Origin: Candidatus Caldatribacterium sp. | Lineage (GTDB): Bacteria > Atribacterota > Atribacteria > Atribacterales > Caldatribacteriaceae | Reading direction: 5' to 3' | Assembly (NCBI GenBank): GCA_025060675.1 | Contig: JANXBI010000037.1 | Location: forward strand, 6,800 to 70,799 | Length of the DNA stretch: 64,000 bases | In this document: one piece after another, positions 33,914 to 42,623 of the stretch | How positions within the stretch are numbered: the first letter of the stretch is position 1 | How the letters are laid out: every line of letters begins with the position of its first letter | Program-made: the position numbers and the translations under genes | Notes under the pieces: model-generated | Told to the model about the DNA's origin: nothing | Database searches by the model: none | What the model saw: only the letters and a program-made list of their open reading frames with translations

Positions 33914-35113
33914 ATGCCGGACTGGAAAGCGCTTCTTGACAACGAATTTGATCTTTTCGAACCCATTAACCTTGCCCAGCGGCTTGTGAGGATTCCAAGC
34001 GTTTCGCGAACGGATGGAGAAGTGGAAATTGCTCGATTCATTGCCAACTACTTCATCGATAACGGCATACCTGTGGAATGGCAAGAAGTGGATGGCAGGC
34101 GGGCAAACCTTATAGCTGAGGTCCAGGGAGCTTTGGGAGAAGGGCCGGTGCTCCTTTTCAACGGACACATGGATACAGTACCTGTAGGGAGCGGTTGGAC
34201 GTATCCCCCTTTGGGGGGAGAAATTGTCCACAATCGTCTCTACGGTCGAGGAGCGTGTGATATGAAAGGAGCCCTCGCTGCGATGATGTATGCTGCCAAA
34301 ATGGTGGCACTTTTTGCCCATTCTCTCTATGGCAAGCTCAAGGTTGTCTTTGTGGTTGATGAAGAGGAGGAGAATGCAGGTATCAAGGAGTGGGTGAAGG
34401 CGTACCGTGCTCGAGGAGAGGCAATAGATTGCGCTGTTGTGGGCGAGCCAACAGGCCTCAACATTAGCTTGGGACACAGAGGTGTAGCTGCATACCGCAT
34501 TGAAGTACGGGGCAAGTCCTGCCATGCCGCGGTAGCCGAACGAGGGTTGAATGCTGTACATTATGCTTCTCTTGTCGTCGATCGCTTGGAGAGAAAACGA
34601 AAAGACCTCTCGCGTTTTGAAGACCCTGATCTTGGCGCACCAGCCCTAAGTGTGGGGAAAATCGCTGGCGGTATTTCTCCAAACGTAGTTCCCGAAACCT
34701 GTGCTCTTGAGGTCGATGTGCGCACATTGCCCTCATTTTCCCTTGGAGAAATGGAGCGTATTCTACGGGAGACGATTGAAGAAGTCCGAACAAAAGAAGG
34801 GGTCTTTTTTGAGTACACTATAACTCAATGCGTACCGCATCTCCCCCCCGCAAAGGTCGCAAGAGATATTGAGCTCGTGGAAGTTTTATCGCGGTCCATT
34901 TCCGATATCCCGGGGGAGGTTCCAATTTTCTCCCCATTCCCTGCTTCCTGCGAGGCTTCGTTCCTTGTGGAAGCTGGTATACCAACTCTCATCTTCGGTC
35001 CAGGCCGTATAGAGGAAGCCCATTCAGCAAACGAATTCGTCCCTGTAACCCAGATTGTGACTGCTGGAAGGGTCTATGCTCTTCTTGCCCTTCGGTTCCT
35101 CGGTGGGGAATAA
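33914..35113 (+). CDS. M20-family metallopeptidase (YgeY/ArgE/DapE-like)
   Basis: 399 residues. Zinc ligands in FNGHMDTVPVGS and YGRGACDMKG, EEEN with the general-base Glu, VVGEPTG, the dimerisation-domain HRGVAAYRIEVRGKSCHAA, and the last ligand in HSANEFVPV. Hydrolyses an amide of an acylated amino acid or short peptide. Very similar organisation to the YgeY subgroup. The ATG is 3 bp after pyrE, so it is probably co-transcribed with the pyr operon although no pyrimidine role is obvious; hydantoin or carbamoyl substrates are possible. Confidence 0.88.
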   Translation: MPDWKALLDNEFDLFEPINLAQRLVRIPSVSRTDGEVEIARFIANYFIDNGIPVEWQEVDGRRANLIAEVQGALGEGPVLLFNGHMDTVPVGSGWTYPPLGGEIVHNRLYGRGACDMKGALAAMMYAAKMVALFAHSLYGKLKVVFVVDEEEENAGIKEWVKAYRARGEAIDCAVVGEPTGLNISLGHRGVAAYRIEVRGKSCHAAVAERGLNAVHYASLVVDRLERKRKDLSRFEDPDLGAPALSVGKIAGGISPNVVPETCALEVDVRTLPSFSLGEMERILRETIEEVRTKEGVFFEYTITQCVPHLPPAKVARDIELVEVLSRSISDIPGEVPIFSPFPASCEASFLVEAGIPTLIFGPGRIEEAHSANEFVPVTQIVTAGRVYALLALRFLGGE

Positions 35114-35116
35114 AGG

Positions 35117-35596
35117 TCACTTGCATGCTTTGGCCCATGCTCGACCACGAAGTTGAAGCGCTTTCAAACTGGCAAAAAGTGTTGGAAAAACCTTTTCCCT
35201 TTCAACCTTCGCTCCTTTCTCTTCAAGGGCTTTCCGGAGACGGCGGAGGGCAAATTGTCCTCCAAAAAGAGCTTCGGTGACGAAGATGGAGACCTTTTTC
35301 CCGCCCAAGTTGCTCCTTTCGACAAAACTCAGCACCGGTGGAGCAATGTTCAACCCCCAGGTCGGTCCTCCGAGAACCACTTCCGCAAACTTTCCTAAGT
35401 CGGGAAAATCGGTGTGTATCGCGGGAAGTTCTCCCCTCTTTAGCTGTCTCATGAGCATCCCTGGGGTCGGAATGCGATTTTTCACTTTTTTGAGGCGAAT
35501 TTCCTCAAGACGCGCTTCAAGTTCCCGAGCTATACCCTCAGCTACCGCCCTTGTCCGTCCACTTCGAGAGAAAAACACCACAATTCTGCTTTCCAC
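35117..35596 (-). CDS. Flavodoxin-family protein
   Basis: 159 residues. The FMN phosphate loop reads FFSRSGRTRAVAEGIA (S-x-S-G-R-T), then VVLGGPTWGLNIAPPVLSF and the KKVSIFVTEALFGGQFALRRL stretch. Fits the short-chain flavodoxin_4/flavodoxin-like group that reduces small redox partners. GTG 35596 with a GGGGGGAGGG site is preferred to TTG 35614. Follows the ACT gene, overlapping none of it. Confidence 0.82.
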   Translation of the reverse strand: MESRIVVFFSRSGRTRAVAEGIARELEARLEEIRLKKVKNRIPTPGMLMRQLKRGELPAIHTDFPDLGKFAEVVLGGPTWGLNIAPPVLSFVERSNLGGKKVSIFVTEALFGGQFALRRLRKALEEKGAKVEREKVFPTLFASLKALQLRGRAWAKACK

Positions 35597-35610
35597 TTGT
35601 CCCTCCCCCC

Positions 35611-36039
35611 TCAAAGCTTATAAATCTCCTCGTCGCTCAAAAGGACAAAGCCATTTCGTTCAAGAACACTTTGCGCTTGAGGTTCATGTTCTACTTGAAT
35701 CACCAAAACCGCAGTTTTCCCCCTCTCCACCACAAAGCCATAGGCATCCTCTATGTTGATGCCGTTCTCTGCAAGAACCTTCGCTACCTTGTGAAGCCCC
35801 CCAGGAATATCGTCAAGGATAACCGCGATGACCTCCTGAAGGTACACAGGAACACCATGCTCCCGAAGAACCTCAAAGGCTCTCTGAGGTTGATCGACAA
35901 GGATTTTTACCACCCCAAAACCATTAGCACTTGAAATGGTGATGGCTCGTATGTTAATGCGAGCTTCCGCAAGAATGCGGGTAATTTTCTCAATCCGTCC
36001 GGGCTTGTTTTCAGCAAATACCGAGACTTGGTGTGCCAT
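35611..36039 (-). CDS. Tandem ACT-domain protein
   Basis: 142 residues made of two ACT repeats: VSVFAENKPGRIEKITRILAEARINIRAITIS (in parts) and VIAVILDDIPGGLHKVAKVLAENGINIEDAYGF. Each has the PG-x-L/I loop that binds amino acids at the dimer interface. Proteins of this shape sit next to phenylacetate-CoA ligase-like genes in many anaerobes, presumably sensing an aromatic or branched amino acid. ATG 36039 is 12 bp after the ligase stop. Confidence 0.87.
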   Translation of the reverse strand: MAHQVSVFAENKPGRIEKITRILAEARINIRAITISSANGFGVVKILVDQPQRAFEVLREHGVPVYLQEVIAVILDDIPGGLHKVAKVLAENGINIEDAYGFVVERGKTAVLVIQVEHEPQAQSVLERNGFVLLSDEEIYKL

Positions 36040-36051
36040 AGTACTCCCTCC

Positions 36052-37350
36052 TTAGAGTTTCCGGTAATCAAAGACACGCTGGGCTTTCCCCTCTTGAGTG
36101 GGAAGGCTCCCAGGTTCCACAAGGACCACATCAGGAGTTACAAGGATTTCAGCTCGCAGCGCTGCTTCGATTCGTTCTCGAAGGCGCTCAAGTTTTTGAA
36201 GATCGCCAAAGAAAAATTCAGGCTTAATCTCCACCTCAACGCGCATAGTGTCTTCGTAATCCTTTCGTTCAAGGACGATGCGGTAGTTTGATCCCACCTC
36301 GGGAATACCCATGAGCACTCTCTCAACCTGCATAGGGAAAATGTTCACCCCACGGAAAATAAACATGTCATCGGTCCTACCTTGAATTCGTGTAATTCTC
36401 CGATGCGTCCTCCCACAAGGACACGGTTCCTCAATGAGGGTTGTCACATCTCGAGTACGGTATCGAAGGATAGGAGTAGCATCACGAAAGATAGTGGTCA
36501 GCACGAGTTCTCCCGGTTCACCTGGGGAACAAGGTTCTAACGTCTCAGGATGCACAATTTCAACGATGTAGTAATCCTCCCAAATGTGCATACCACTCTG
36601 GTACAAGCATTCAAAAGCTCCTCCAGGACCGTTCATCTCTGAAAGGCCGTAAGAGTTATACGCCTTCGCTCCATAAATGTCTTCGATCCTTCGGCGAGTT
36701 TCCTCGCTGTGGGGCTCAGCACCAAGGAGGATAATACGAATGTTAAAATCCCTCCTTGGATCAAGCCCTTCACCCCGTATGATTGTTGAAAGGAGAAGCG
36801 CATAGCTTGGAATGATGTGGATGACGGTACTTCTAAAATGTTTGAGAAACCAGATTTGCCTTTTGCTGTTTCCTGCACCTATGGGAATAGTGAGGGCACC
36901 AATACGCTCTGCCCCATAGTGCATGCCAAGTCCTCCCGTAAAGAGGCCATAACTCATCATGTTCTGAAAAACATCGTGTTTACGCACTCCCACCATGTAA
37001 AGGCAACGAGCAACCTGATTTGTCCAGCGGTCAAGGTCATCCCTCGTGTGGTAGATAACCGTTGGAGTTCCCGTGGTTCCGGAAGAGGAATGAAGACGAA
37101 CGACCTCCTCAAGAGGTACCGCAAGGAAATCGAAAGGAAAGCCGTTACGGAGATCCTCCTTTGTGGTAAAAGGGATATGCTGCAAATCTTCCGGTGTTTT
37201 GATTTTATCAGGATGTATCCGATGTTGAGCAAAGAGACGTCGGTAAAAAGGTGTGCGGAGGGCATTTTGGAGAGTTTTCTGAAGCCTTACCATCTGAAGC
37301 GCCCGTAGTTCCTCTCGAGGAAGAGTCTCAACGTCCTTCTCCCAGTACAA
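36052..37350 (-). CDS. paaK: Phenylacetate-CoA ligase family protein
   Basis: 432 residues. N-terminus YWEKDVETLPREELRALQ, nucleotide loop LHSSSGTTGTPTVIYHT, NMMSYGLFTGGLGMHYG, YNSYGLSEMNGPGG and YRTRDVTTL, with the hinge region RTDDMFIFRGVNIFPMQVE. Activates an aryl acid, probably phenylacetate or a related product of aromatic amino acid fermentation, to its CoA thioester with ATP. TTG 37350 gives the family's exact N-terminus (MYW). It pairs with the ACT protein; indolepyruvate oxidoreductase genes that often accompany this pair are not in view. Confidence 0.92.
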   Translation of the reverse strand: MYWEKDVETLPREELRALQMVRLQKTLQNALRTPFYRRLFAQHRIHPDKIKTPEDLQHIPFTTKEDLRNGFPFDFLAVPLEEVVRLHSSSGTTGTPTVIYHTRDDLDRWTNQVARCLYMVGVRKHDVFQNMMSYGLFTGGLGMHYGAERIGALTIPIGAGNSKRQIWFLKHFRSTVIHIIPSYALLLSTIIRGEGLDPRRDFNIRIILLGAEPHSEETRRRIEDIYGAKAYNSYGLSEMNGPGGAFECLYQSGMHIWEDYYIVEIVHPETLEPCSPGEPGELVLTTIFRDATPILRYRTRDVTTLIEEPCPCGRTHRRITRIQGRTDDMFIFRGVNIFPMQVERVLMGIPEVGSNYRIVLERKDYEDTMRVEVEIKPEFFFGDLQKLERLRERIEAALRAEILVTPDVVLVEPGSLPTQEGKAQRVFDYRKL

Positions 37351-37382
37351 GCCTTTCTACCTCCTTCACTCCCATTTCTTCT

Positions 37383-37388
37383 TTTATA
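37383..37388 (-). promoter_or_regulatory. Candidate -10 for the paaK operon
   Basis: On the minus strand TGCTATAAA: a TATAAA hexamer with the TGn extension, about 33 bp before the paaK start. The -35 is not convincing. Confidence 0.4.
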
Positions 37389-37433
37389 GCACAACGCAAT
37401 TTCTTTCAGACTATGGAGGAAGAAATTTCTCGC

Positions 37434-37461
37434 TTGACATTTCTCCAAGTTATGCTACTAT
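37434..37461 (+). promoter_or_regulatory. Promoter of the Rrf2-isc operon
   Basis: TTGACA at 37434-37439, 16-bp spacer, TACTAT at 37456-37461 preceded by TGC (extended -10). The best promoter in the window. Expected start near 37468. Confidence 0.85.
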
Positions 37462-37463
37462 TT

Positions 37464-37481
37464 TTATAGGTTTACTTATAA
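37464..37481 (+). promoter_or_regulatory. Probable Rrf2/IscR operator
   Basis: Inverted repeat TTATA-GGTTTACT-TATAA directly downstream of the -10 box and covering the expected transcription start. Rrf2 regulators bind AT-rich inverted repeats in their own promoters. The repeat is short (5 bp arms), so the protein assignment is inference. Confidence 0.45.
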
Positions 37482-37502
37482 ATTGAGAGAAGGGAAGAAA
37501 CC

Positions 37503-37916
37503 ATGAAAATATCTACACGCCTCCGATGTGGTTTGCGCCTCCTCGCAAGACTAGCACAGGCTTTTGGCAAAGGAACACCCCTTAAGGCTCGGGATGTAGC
37601 AGAAGCAGAACATCTCTCCCCCGATTACCTTCGGCAGATTGCCGCAATGCTTGAGGCACAAGGTATCGTACAATCGATCCGGGGGAAAGATGGGGGGTAC
37701 ATTCTTGCCAAGCCTCCTGAGGAGGTTACCCTTCTTGAGGTTGTTCAAGCCCTTGAAGGACCCATTCATCCTGTGGAGTGCTTAGTGAATCCTTCCTTTT
37801 GCTCCTTTGTGACGTCTTGTAGTACAAAGAAAATCTGGGAAGACACAGCAGCATGTCTCACCGGCTTTTTCGCCACAAAAACGCTGAAAAATCTCGTCGA
37901 GGAGGAAAGAGGATGA
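37503..37916 (+). CDS. iscR: Rrf2/IscR-family transcriptional regulator
   Basis: 137 residues. Winged helix with STRLRCGLRLLARLAQ, the recognition region LSPDYLRQIAAMLEAQGIV and the wing IRGKDGGYILAKPPEEVTLLEVV. Three cysteines at 93, 100 and 106 match the iron-sulfur cluster site of IscR (there CX5CX5C; here the first gap is six). It probably senses cluster supply and represses the downstream isc genes. ATG 37503 follows GAGAGAAGGGAAG. ATGA overlap with iscS. Confidence 0.92.
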   Translation: MKISTRLRCGLRLLARLAQAFGKGTPLKARDVAEAEHLSPDYLRQIAAMLEAQGIVQSIRGKDGGYILAKPPEEVTLLEVVQALEGPIHPVECLVNPSFCSFVTSCSTKKIWEDTAACLTGFFATKTLKNLVEEERG

Positions 37917-39070
37917 TTTACCTTGATTACAACGCCACTACTCCTTGTGACCCAAGGGTGATAGAGGAGATGCTCCCTTTTTTCAGAGAAATCTTTGCCA
38001 ATCCTTCCTCCCTGCACCGCCCAGGACAGGAGGCTCGCCAAGCCGTAGAAAAAGCCAGGTCTTCCATTGCTCACTTCATTGGAGCAAAAGAAGAAGAGAT
38101 TATCTTTACCTCTGGAGGGACGGAATCGAATAACCTTGCTATCCGAGGAGTTGCTCAGGCCCTTCGCAAGAGAGGAACCCATGTGGTTACCTCAACTATA
38201 GAACACCACGCAGTCTTGAACGTCTTCCGTGCTCTTGAGAAGGAGGGTTTTTCGGTAACTTACCTCCCAGTTGACCGAGATGGCATCGTGCATCCTGAGG
38301 AGCTCAGAAAAGCGCTTCGACCCGACACCATCCTTGTGTCGATAATGCACGCCAACAACGAAACAGGAGTAATTGAACCGATTGCGGACCTTGCTCGAAT
38401 AGCTCACGAAGGAGGAGCAGTGTTCCACACCGATGCTGTTCAAACGGTTGGGAAGGTCCCTATCGATGTTAATGCCCTTGGGGTTGATCTCCTTGCTGCT
38501 TCCGCCCACAAGTTCTACGGCCCGAAAGGGGTAGGATTTCTGTACGTGCGCAAGGGGACACCTCTCGCTCCTCAAATTCTCGGAGGACGTCATGAGCGAG
38601 GCAAGCGAGCAGGAACTGAAAACGTTCCTGGTATTATCGGTATGGCTAAGGCTTGTGAGATTGCCGCACAGGAAATGGAAGAAGAGACTCAACGAGTCGG
38701 TGAGCTCCGAGACACGCTAGAAAAAGAGCTCGAACAAAGCATACCGGATATCTCCGTTGTGGGTCGGGGTGCACCCCGGCTCTATAACACAAGTCTTATT
38801 CTTGTGGCGTACGTGGAGGGAGAGTCACTCCTTTTGAACCTCGACTTTGAAGGGATTTGCGTCTCCAGTGGCTCGGCATGTACCTCGAGTTCTCTTGAAC
38901 CTTCTCACGTACTCTTAGCCCATGGATACTCTCATGAGCTTGCACATGGTTCCATTCGGTTTAGTCTTGGGAAGTGGACAACAAGGGAGGAAATTTCTCA
39001 GGTGGTTACGGTGTTTCCAAGGGTAGTGGAGAAACTCCGAGCTATCTCCCCATTTTGGTCGAGGAGGTAG
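37913..39070 (+). CDS. iscS: Cysteine desulfurase IscS/NifS
   Basis: 385 residues. N-terminus MIYLDYNATTPCDPRVIEEM, the PLP lysine in SAHKFYGPKGVGFLYV, the RAGTENVPGIIGMAKA segment and the active-site Cys in VSSGSACTSSSLEPSHVL. Releases sulfur from cysteine as persulfide for cluster assembly. The longer frame from 37853 lies inside iscR and is rejected; ATG 37913 overlaps its stop. Confidence 0.96.
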   Translation: MIYLDYNATTPCDPRVIEEMLPFFREIFANPSSLHRPGQEARQAVEKARSSIAHFIGAKEEEIIFTSGGTESNNLAIRGVAQALRKRGTHVVTSTIEHHAVLNVFRALEKEGFSVTYLPVDRDGIVHPEELRKALRPDTILVSIMHANNETGVIEPIADLARIAHEGGAVFHTDAVQTVGKVPIDVNALGVDLLAASAHKFYGPKGVGFLYVRKGTPLAPQILGGRHERGKRAGTENVPGIIGMAKACEIAAQEMEEETQRVGELRDTLEKELEQSIPDISVVGRGAPRLYNTSLILVAYVEGESLLLNLDFEGICVSSGSACTSSSLEPSHVLLAHGYSHELAHGSIRFSLGKWTTREEISQVVTVFPRVVEKLRAISPFWSRR

Positions 39071-39075
39071 AGAAA

Positions 39076-39453
39076 GTGTACTCCGAAAAAGTTCTCGAGC
39101 ATTTCCGAAACCCTAGAAACGTTGGCAGGATAGAAGATGCCGACGGTGTGGGAAGGGTAGGTAATCCTGTCTGTGGTGATGTTATGGTCATATACCTGAA
39201 AATCCACAACGACCGCATTGAGGACGCGAAGTTCGAAACCTTTGGCTGTGGTGCTGCTATTGCTACGTCTTCAATGGCTACGGAACTCATCAAGGGGAAA
39301 ACTATTGAAGAGGCCTTGCAGATTACTAACCGCACAGTGGCTGAAGCCCTCGACGGCCTTCCACCACACAAGATGCATTGCTCAGTTCTCGCTGAAGAAG
39401 CTATTCGAGCGGCTATCGAGGACTATCGCATAAGGAGGCAAAAGATGGAGTGA
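39076..39453 (+). CDS. iscU: Iron-sulfur cluster scaffold protein IscU/NifU-like
   Basis: 125 residues. The three cluster cysteines are in NPVCGD, FGCGAA and HCSVLAEEAI, the standard IscU spacing, and HFRNPRNVGRIEDADG is the conserved N-terminal region. GTG 39076 is 6-8 bases after GAGGAGG; an in-frame ORF from 38974 runs inside iscS. Receives sulfur from IscS. The third Cys is followed by S-V-L-A rather than K-P-H-H, so it belongs to the NifU/IscU group of anaerobes. Confidence 0.93.
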   Translation: MYSEKVLEHFRNPRNVGRIEDADGVGRVGNPVCGDVMVIYLKIHNDRIEDAKFETFGCGAAIATSSMATELIKGKTIEEALQITNRTVAEALDGLPPHKMHCSVLAEEAIRAAIEDYRIRRQKME

Positions 39454-40508
39454 AGGAAGAACGTTGCCTGGATATCCTTGAGCGCCTTGAAAGAGAAGAA
39501 GACTGCTCGCAAGGAGATCTCGTGGACCTCCTTCGTTGCGATGACCCTAAAATCGTCGAAAGACTCTTTGCCATCGCCGATGAAAAACGCAGAAAATATG
39601 TGGGAGATGCGGTTCATCTTAGAGGGTTGATAGAATTCTCAAACTTCTGCCGCCGGAATTGTCTTTACTGTGGACTGAGAAGGGACAATAAAAAGCTTAA
39701 GAGATACCGTATGTCCCTTGATGAAATATACGTACTCTGCGAACGCGTCGCTTCTCTTGGGGTTAAAACCATCGTGCTCCAATCGGGAGAGGATCCGTGG
39801 TACGAAGCAAAGGGTTTGGCTGAGCTTATCTATCGTGTGAAAAAACTCAAAGTGGCTATAACCTTGAGCATTGGGGAAAGGGAACCTTGGGAATATGCCC
39901 TCTGGAGGGATGCAGGAGCCGATCGATATCTCCTCAAGCAAGAGACTTTCGATCGGGAACTTTTCGTTCGCCTCCACCCCGATGATGACTATGACAAGCG
40001 CCTTCACTGCCAAAGGGTACTTAAGGACTTAGGATATCAGGTAGGGAGCGGAAACATGGTAGGCTTGCCTTACCAAACAAACGAAGCACTTGCTTTAGAT
40101 ATCAAGAAGTTCCAGGAATGGGATTTCGACATGGTTGGCATCGGGCCCTTTATACCTCATCCCGATACCCCTCTTGGGGGATATGTTATGGACCCTGAAA
40201 AAAAATGCCTTCTGACCCTTAAAGTCCTTGCACTTACAAGAATTCTTACCAAAACTACTAATCTCCCGGCTACCACTGCTCTGGGAACACTTGTTCCTGG
40301 AGGAAGGGAACGAGGGCTGCGTTGTGGAGCGAATGTTCTTATGCCCAACTTCACCCCTATACCGTATCGAGCACAGTACACTATTTACCCTGGGAAGATT
40401 TGCCTTCAAGAAGCGTGGGGAAGTTGTCTTCCCTGCATGGAAAAAATGGTCAAACATCTCGGACGGACAATTGCTACGGACTTTGGAGACAGGACTCGTC
40501 TTCCATAG
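39450..40508 (+). CDS. hydE: HydE-like radical SAM protein
   Basis: 352 residues. Radical-SAM cluster motif CRRNCLYCG (CX3CX2C), LRGLIEFSNFCRRN lead-in, TIVLQSGEDPWYEA, the KQETFDRELFVRLHPDDDYDKRL-type stretch (read in parts) and GIGPFIPHPDTPLGG. These match HydE, one of three maturases of [FeFe]-hydrogenase, and are distinct from BioB. A second Cys set CLPCMEKM near the C-terminus could hold an auxiliary cluster. HydF, HydG and a hydrogenase are not in the window. GTG 39450 overlaps the iscU stop, so it is co-transcribed with the cluster assembly genes. Confidence 0.87.
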   Translation: MKEERCLDILERLEREEDCSQGDLVDLLRCDDPKIVERLFAIADEKRRKYVGDAVHLRGLIEFSNFCRRNCLYCGLRRDNKKLKRYRMSLDEIYVLCERVASLGVKTIVLQSGEDPWYEAKGLAELIYRVKKLKVAITLSIGEREPWEYALWRDAGADRYLLKQETFDRELFVRLHPDDDYDKRLHCQRVLKDLGYQVGSGNMVGLPYQTNEALALDIKKFQEWDFDMVGIGPFIPHPDTPLGGYVMDPEKKCLLTLKVLALTRILTKTTNLPATTALGTLVPGGRERGLRCGANVLMPNFTPIPYRAQYTIYPGKICLQEAWGSCLPCMEKMVKHLGRTIATDFGDRTRLP

Positions 40509-40536
40509 AAAGGCCAGGGAAACGCCCTGGCCTTTT
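40509..40536. terminator. Bidirectional terminator between hydE and apgM
   Basis: 11-bp stem AAAGGCCAGGG / CCCTGGCCTTT with a 5-base loop, beginning at the hydE stop and ending 3 bp before the apgM stop. T-rich sequence (TTTTCTTC) follows on the plus strand and TTTCTA on the minus. Confidence 0.85.
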
Positions 40537-40538
40537 CT

Positions 40539-41756
40539 TCATGCGCCAAATTTGCCAAGACGCAAAGCTGAAGCAAGCATGAGACTCATGAGAGCCTTTG
40601 CCGGAAAGTGGCCAAGATACCCAGTTGCACATTCTCTCTCGGTAAAGCGTGTTCCGGTAGGTATGCCTCCATAAGGGGAGTAGAGAAGCACCGGTGACGG
40701 ATGCCAAGAGTGTCCCTTAAGAAGTGATGGTGTTGCATGGTCACCAGTGATGACGAGGACATCTGGAGACAGCGAGAGGATTTCTGGAAGTAGAGAATCA
40801 AAATACTCAATACATTCTACTTTCCGAAGGAAGTTACCGTCTTCTCCAGCCTTGTCGGTATCCTTGTAGTGGAGGAAAAAGAAATCATACTCTTTCCACC
40901 GCGATCGAAGGAGCTCTATCTCATTCCGCAGATCCCCCTCCACGTCCGGTGTATCGAATCCAAAGAGGCGAGCAATGCCTTTGTACATAGGATAGATGGC
41001 AACAGCCAATGCCCGAACCCCGTACCGTTCTGGGAACTTTTCAAGAGCCGGGGATTGCGAGAATCCTCGCAGGAGAATAGCGTTAGCCTTAGGTTCGTGT
41101 CGTAGAATTTCCTCGGCCTTTTCAAGAAACTTCCTAACGATACGGGCAGTTTTCTCTGAAGGGACGTCAAGGCCCTTTGGCTCGTAGGGGGGAAAACCCT
41201 CTTTCTGTGGATCGGTGTCTTTCAGGTTATCCCCAAGACCACTTCCCCGAAGGACCATAACGAAACGGTGTTCTTTTCCCGGTTTGAGGAGGATTTCCAC
41301 ATCCTCGATAATCCGGATGCTTTCCTGGAGTTTTTGTACGAGTCGTTGGCACTCTTCAGTTGCAATTCTTCCTGCCCGCCGATCCGTAATAATTCCCTCC
41401 GCATTCTTAGTGGCAAAATTTGCCCGTGCAGCAACATCCCCTTCCTTAAGCTCCATTCCAACTCCCAAGGCCTCAAGCACTCCTCGCCCAATCACGAGTT
41501 CTTCTGGGTCGTAGCCAAAGAGAGCAATATGTCCAGGACCGCTCCCAGGAGTAATGCCATAATGCACTGGAATCATGAGACCAAGGGTGCTTTTTCGAGC
41601 AAGAGCATCGAGATTTGGGGTTCTTGCTGCTTCAAGTTCCGTTTTCCCCCCAAAATCCGGATGGGGAATACCCCCTAACCCATCTACTACACAAAGCACC
41701 ATCTTGCTCTCATTGCTTTTGACAAGATCCTTTAGGTTGTTAAGAACGTTTCCCAT
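40539..41756 (-). CDS. apgM: Cofactor-independent phosphoglycerate mutase, archaeal type
   Basis: 405 residues, alkaline-phosphatase superfamily. Metal ligands near VLCVVDGLGG, the TPGSGPGHIALFGYDPEELVIGRGVLEALG block diagnostic of ApgM (read in parts), NFATK, HYKDTDKAGEDG, and ITGDHATPSLLKGHSWHPSPVLL with the late Asp/His ligands. Interconverts 3- and 2-phosphoglycerate in glycolysis. ATG 41756 follows AAGGGGGCGAAAGG; a longer frame to 41852 has poor composition. A TTGTGGTAACAT extended -10 candidate lies near 41785-41790 on the minus strand. Confidence 0.92.
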   Translation of the reverse strand: MGNVLNNLKDLVKSNESKMVLCVVDGLGGIPHPDFGGKTELEAARTPNLDALARKSTLGLMIPVHYGITPGSGPGHIALFGYDPEELVIGRGVLEALGVGMELKEGDVAARANFATKNAEGIITDRRAGRIATEECQRLVQKLQESIRIIEDVEILLKPGKEHRFVMVLRGSGLGDNLKDTDPQKEGFPPYEPKGLDVPSEKTARIVRKFLEKAEEILRHEPKANAILLRGFSQSPALEKFPERYGVRALAVAIYPMYKGIARLFGFDTPDVEGDLRNEIELLRSRWKEYDFFFLHYKDTDKAGEDGNFLRKVECIEYFDSLLPEILSLSPDVLVITGDHATPSLLKGHSWHPSPVLLYSPYGGIPTGTRFTERECATGYLGHFPAKALMSLMLASALRLGKFGA

Positions 41757-41824
41757 CCTTTCGCCCCCTTTCAGACTCCAAAATATGTTACCACAATCCT
41801 CCGTTCTGTAACCAGAAAAGCCTC

Positions 41825-41853
41825 TTGACGAGTCAACACCCGTCCTGTACAAT
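41825..41853 (+). promoter_or_regulatory. Promoter of the deoC operon
   Basis: TTGACG at 41825-41830, 17-bp spacer, TACAAT at 41848-41853, about 50 bp before the deoC start. The -35 is part of the inverted repeat TTGACGAGTCAA (41825-41836), which presents a -35-like TTGACT on the minus strand too and could be an operator. Confidence 0.75.
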
Positions 41854-41902
41854 GGGCACTGATATCATGTTCTTATTTTGTTATGACAAAGGAGGTAGAG
41901 CA

Positions 41903-42598
41903 GTGGAGTACACCTGCCAGGACATCGCGAAAATGATCGACCACTCCCTTCTCCGCCCCGACCTCACCGACGAAGACATCATCAAAGGGTGTGAGATTGC
42001 TAAAAAGTACCGAGTCGCCTCGGTGTGTTGTCGGCCATCAGATGTTGCCTTGGCTAAAAAGCTCCTTGAGGGAAGTGATGTGAGGGTGGGGGCAGTGGTT
42101 GGCTTTCCTCACGGCTCCCACAAAACCGAAACGAAGGTTTTTGAGGCTGAGCAAGCAATTCGGGACGGGGCAGAAGAGCTTGACATGGTCATTCACATTG
42201 GGAAGCTCCTTTCTCGAGACTTCGAATACGTGAAGCGAGATATCCAAGCTGTCGTTGAAGTAGCCCACCGGCATGGTGTTATCGTGAAGGTCATCCTTGA
42301 GAATTGCTACCTTACTGACGAACTCAAACGCATAGGATGCCGATTAGCGGAAGAAGCAGGAGCAGATTTTGTGAAAACCTCAACCGGCTTTGGGCCTGGG
42401 GGAGCTACAATAGAAGACCTTATACTCATGCGGCAGTCGGTCTCCCCAAGGGTCCAGATAAAGGCTGCTGGAGGAGTACGAGACCTTGACACAGCCTTGA
42501 AAGTCCGAGAGGTAGGAGCAACAAGGTTTGGTGCGACAAGAACAGCTGAAATTATGGAAGAGTGTTACCGGAGGAAAGGCAAAGAAGGATGTTGTTGA
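41903..42598 (+). CDS. deoC: Deoxyribose-phosphate aldolase
   Basis: 231 residues. IDHSLLRPDLTDEDIIKGCEIA, VGFPHGSHKTETKVFEAEQAI, the AEELDMVIHIGKL strand and the Schiff-base lysine in FVKTSTGFGPGGAT, then IKAAGGVRD for phosphate binding. Cleaves deoxyribose 5-phosphate into glyceraldehyde 3-phosphate and acetaldehyde. GTG 41903 lies after AAAGGAGGTAGA. The C-terminus ends KGKEGCC. Followed after 25 bp by an old-yellow-enzyme family gene. Confidence 0.94.
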   Translation: MEYTCQDIAKMIDHSLLRPDLTDEDIIKGCEIAKKYRVASVCCRPSDVALAKKLLEGSDVRVGAVVGFPHGSHKTETKVFEAEQAIRDGAEELDMVIHIGKLLSRDFEYVKRDIQAVVEVAHRHGVIVKVILENCYLTDELKRIGCRLAEEAGADFVKTSTGFGPGGATIEDLILMRQSVSPRVQIKAAGGVRDLDTALKVREVGATRFGATRTAEIMEECYRRKGKEGCC

Positions 42599-42623
42599 GG
42601 TAAAAAGTGGAGGAGGAGCTTTC

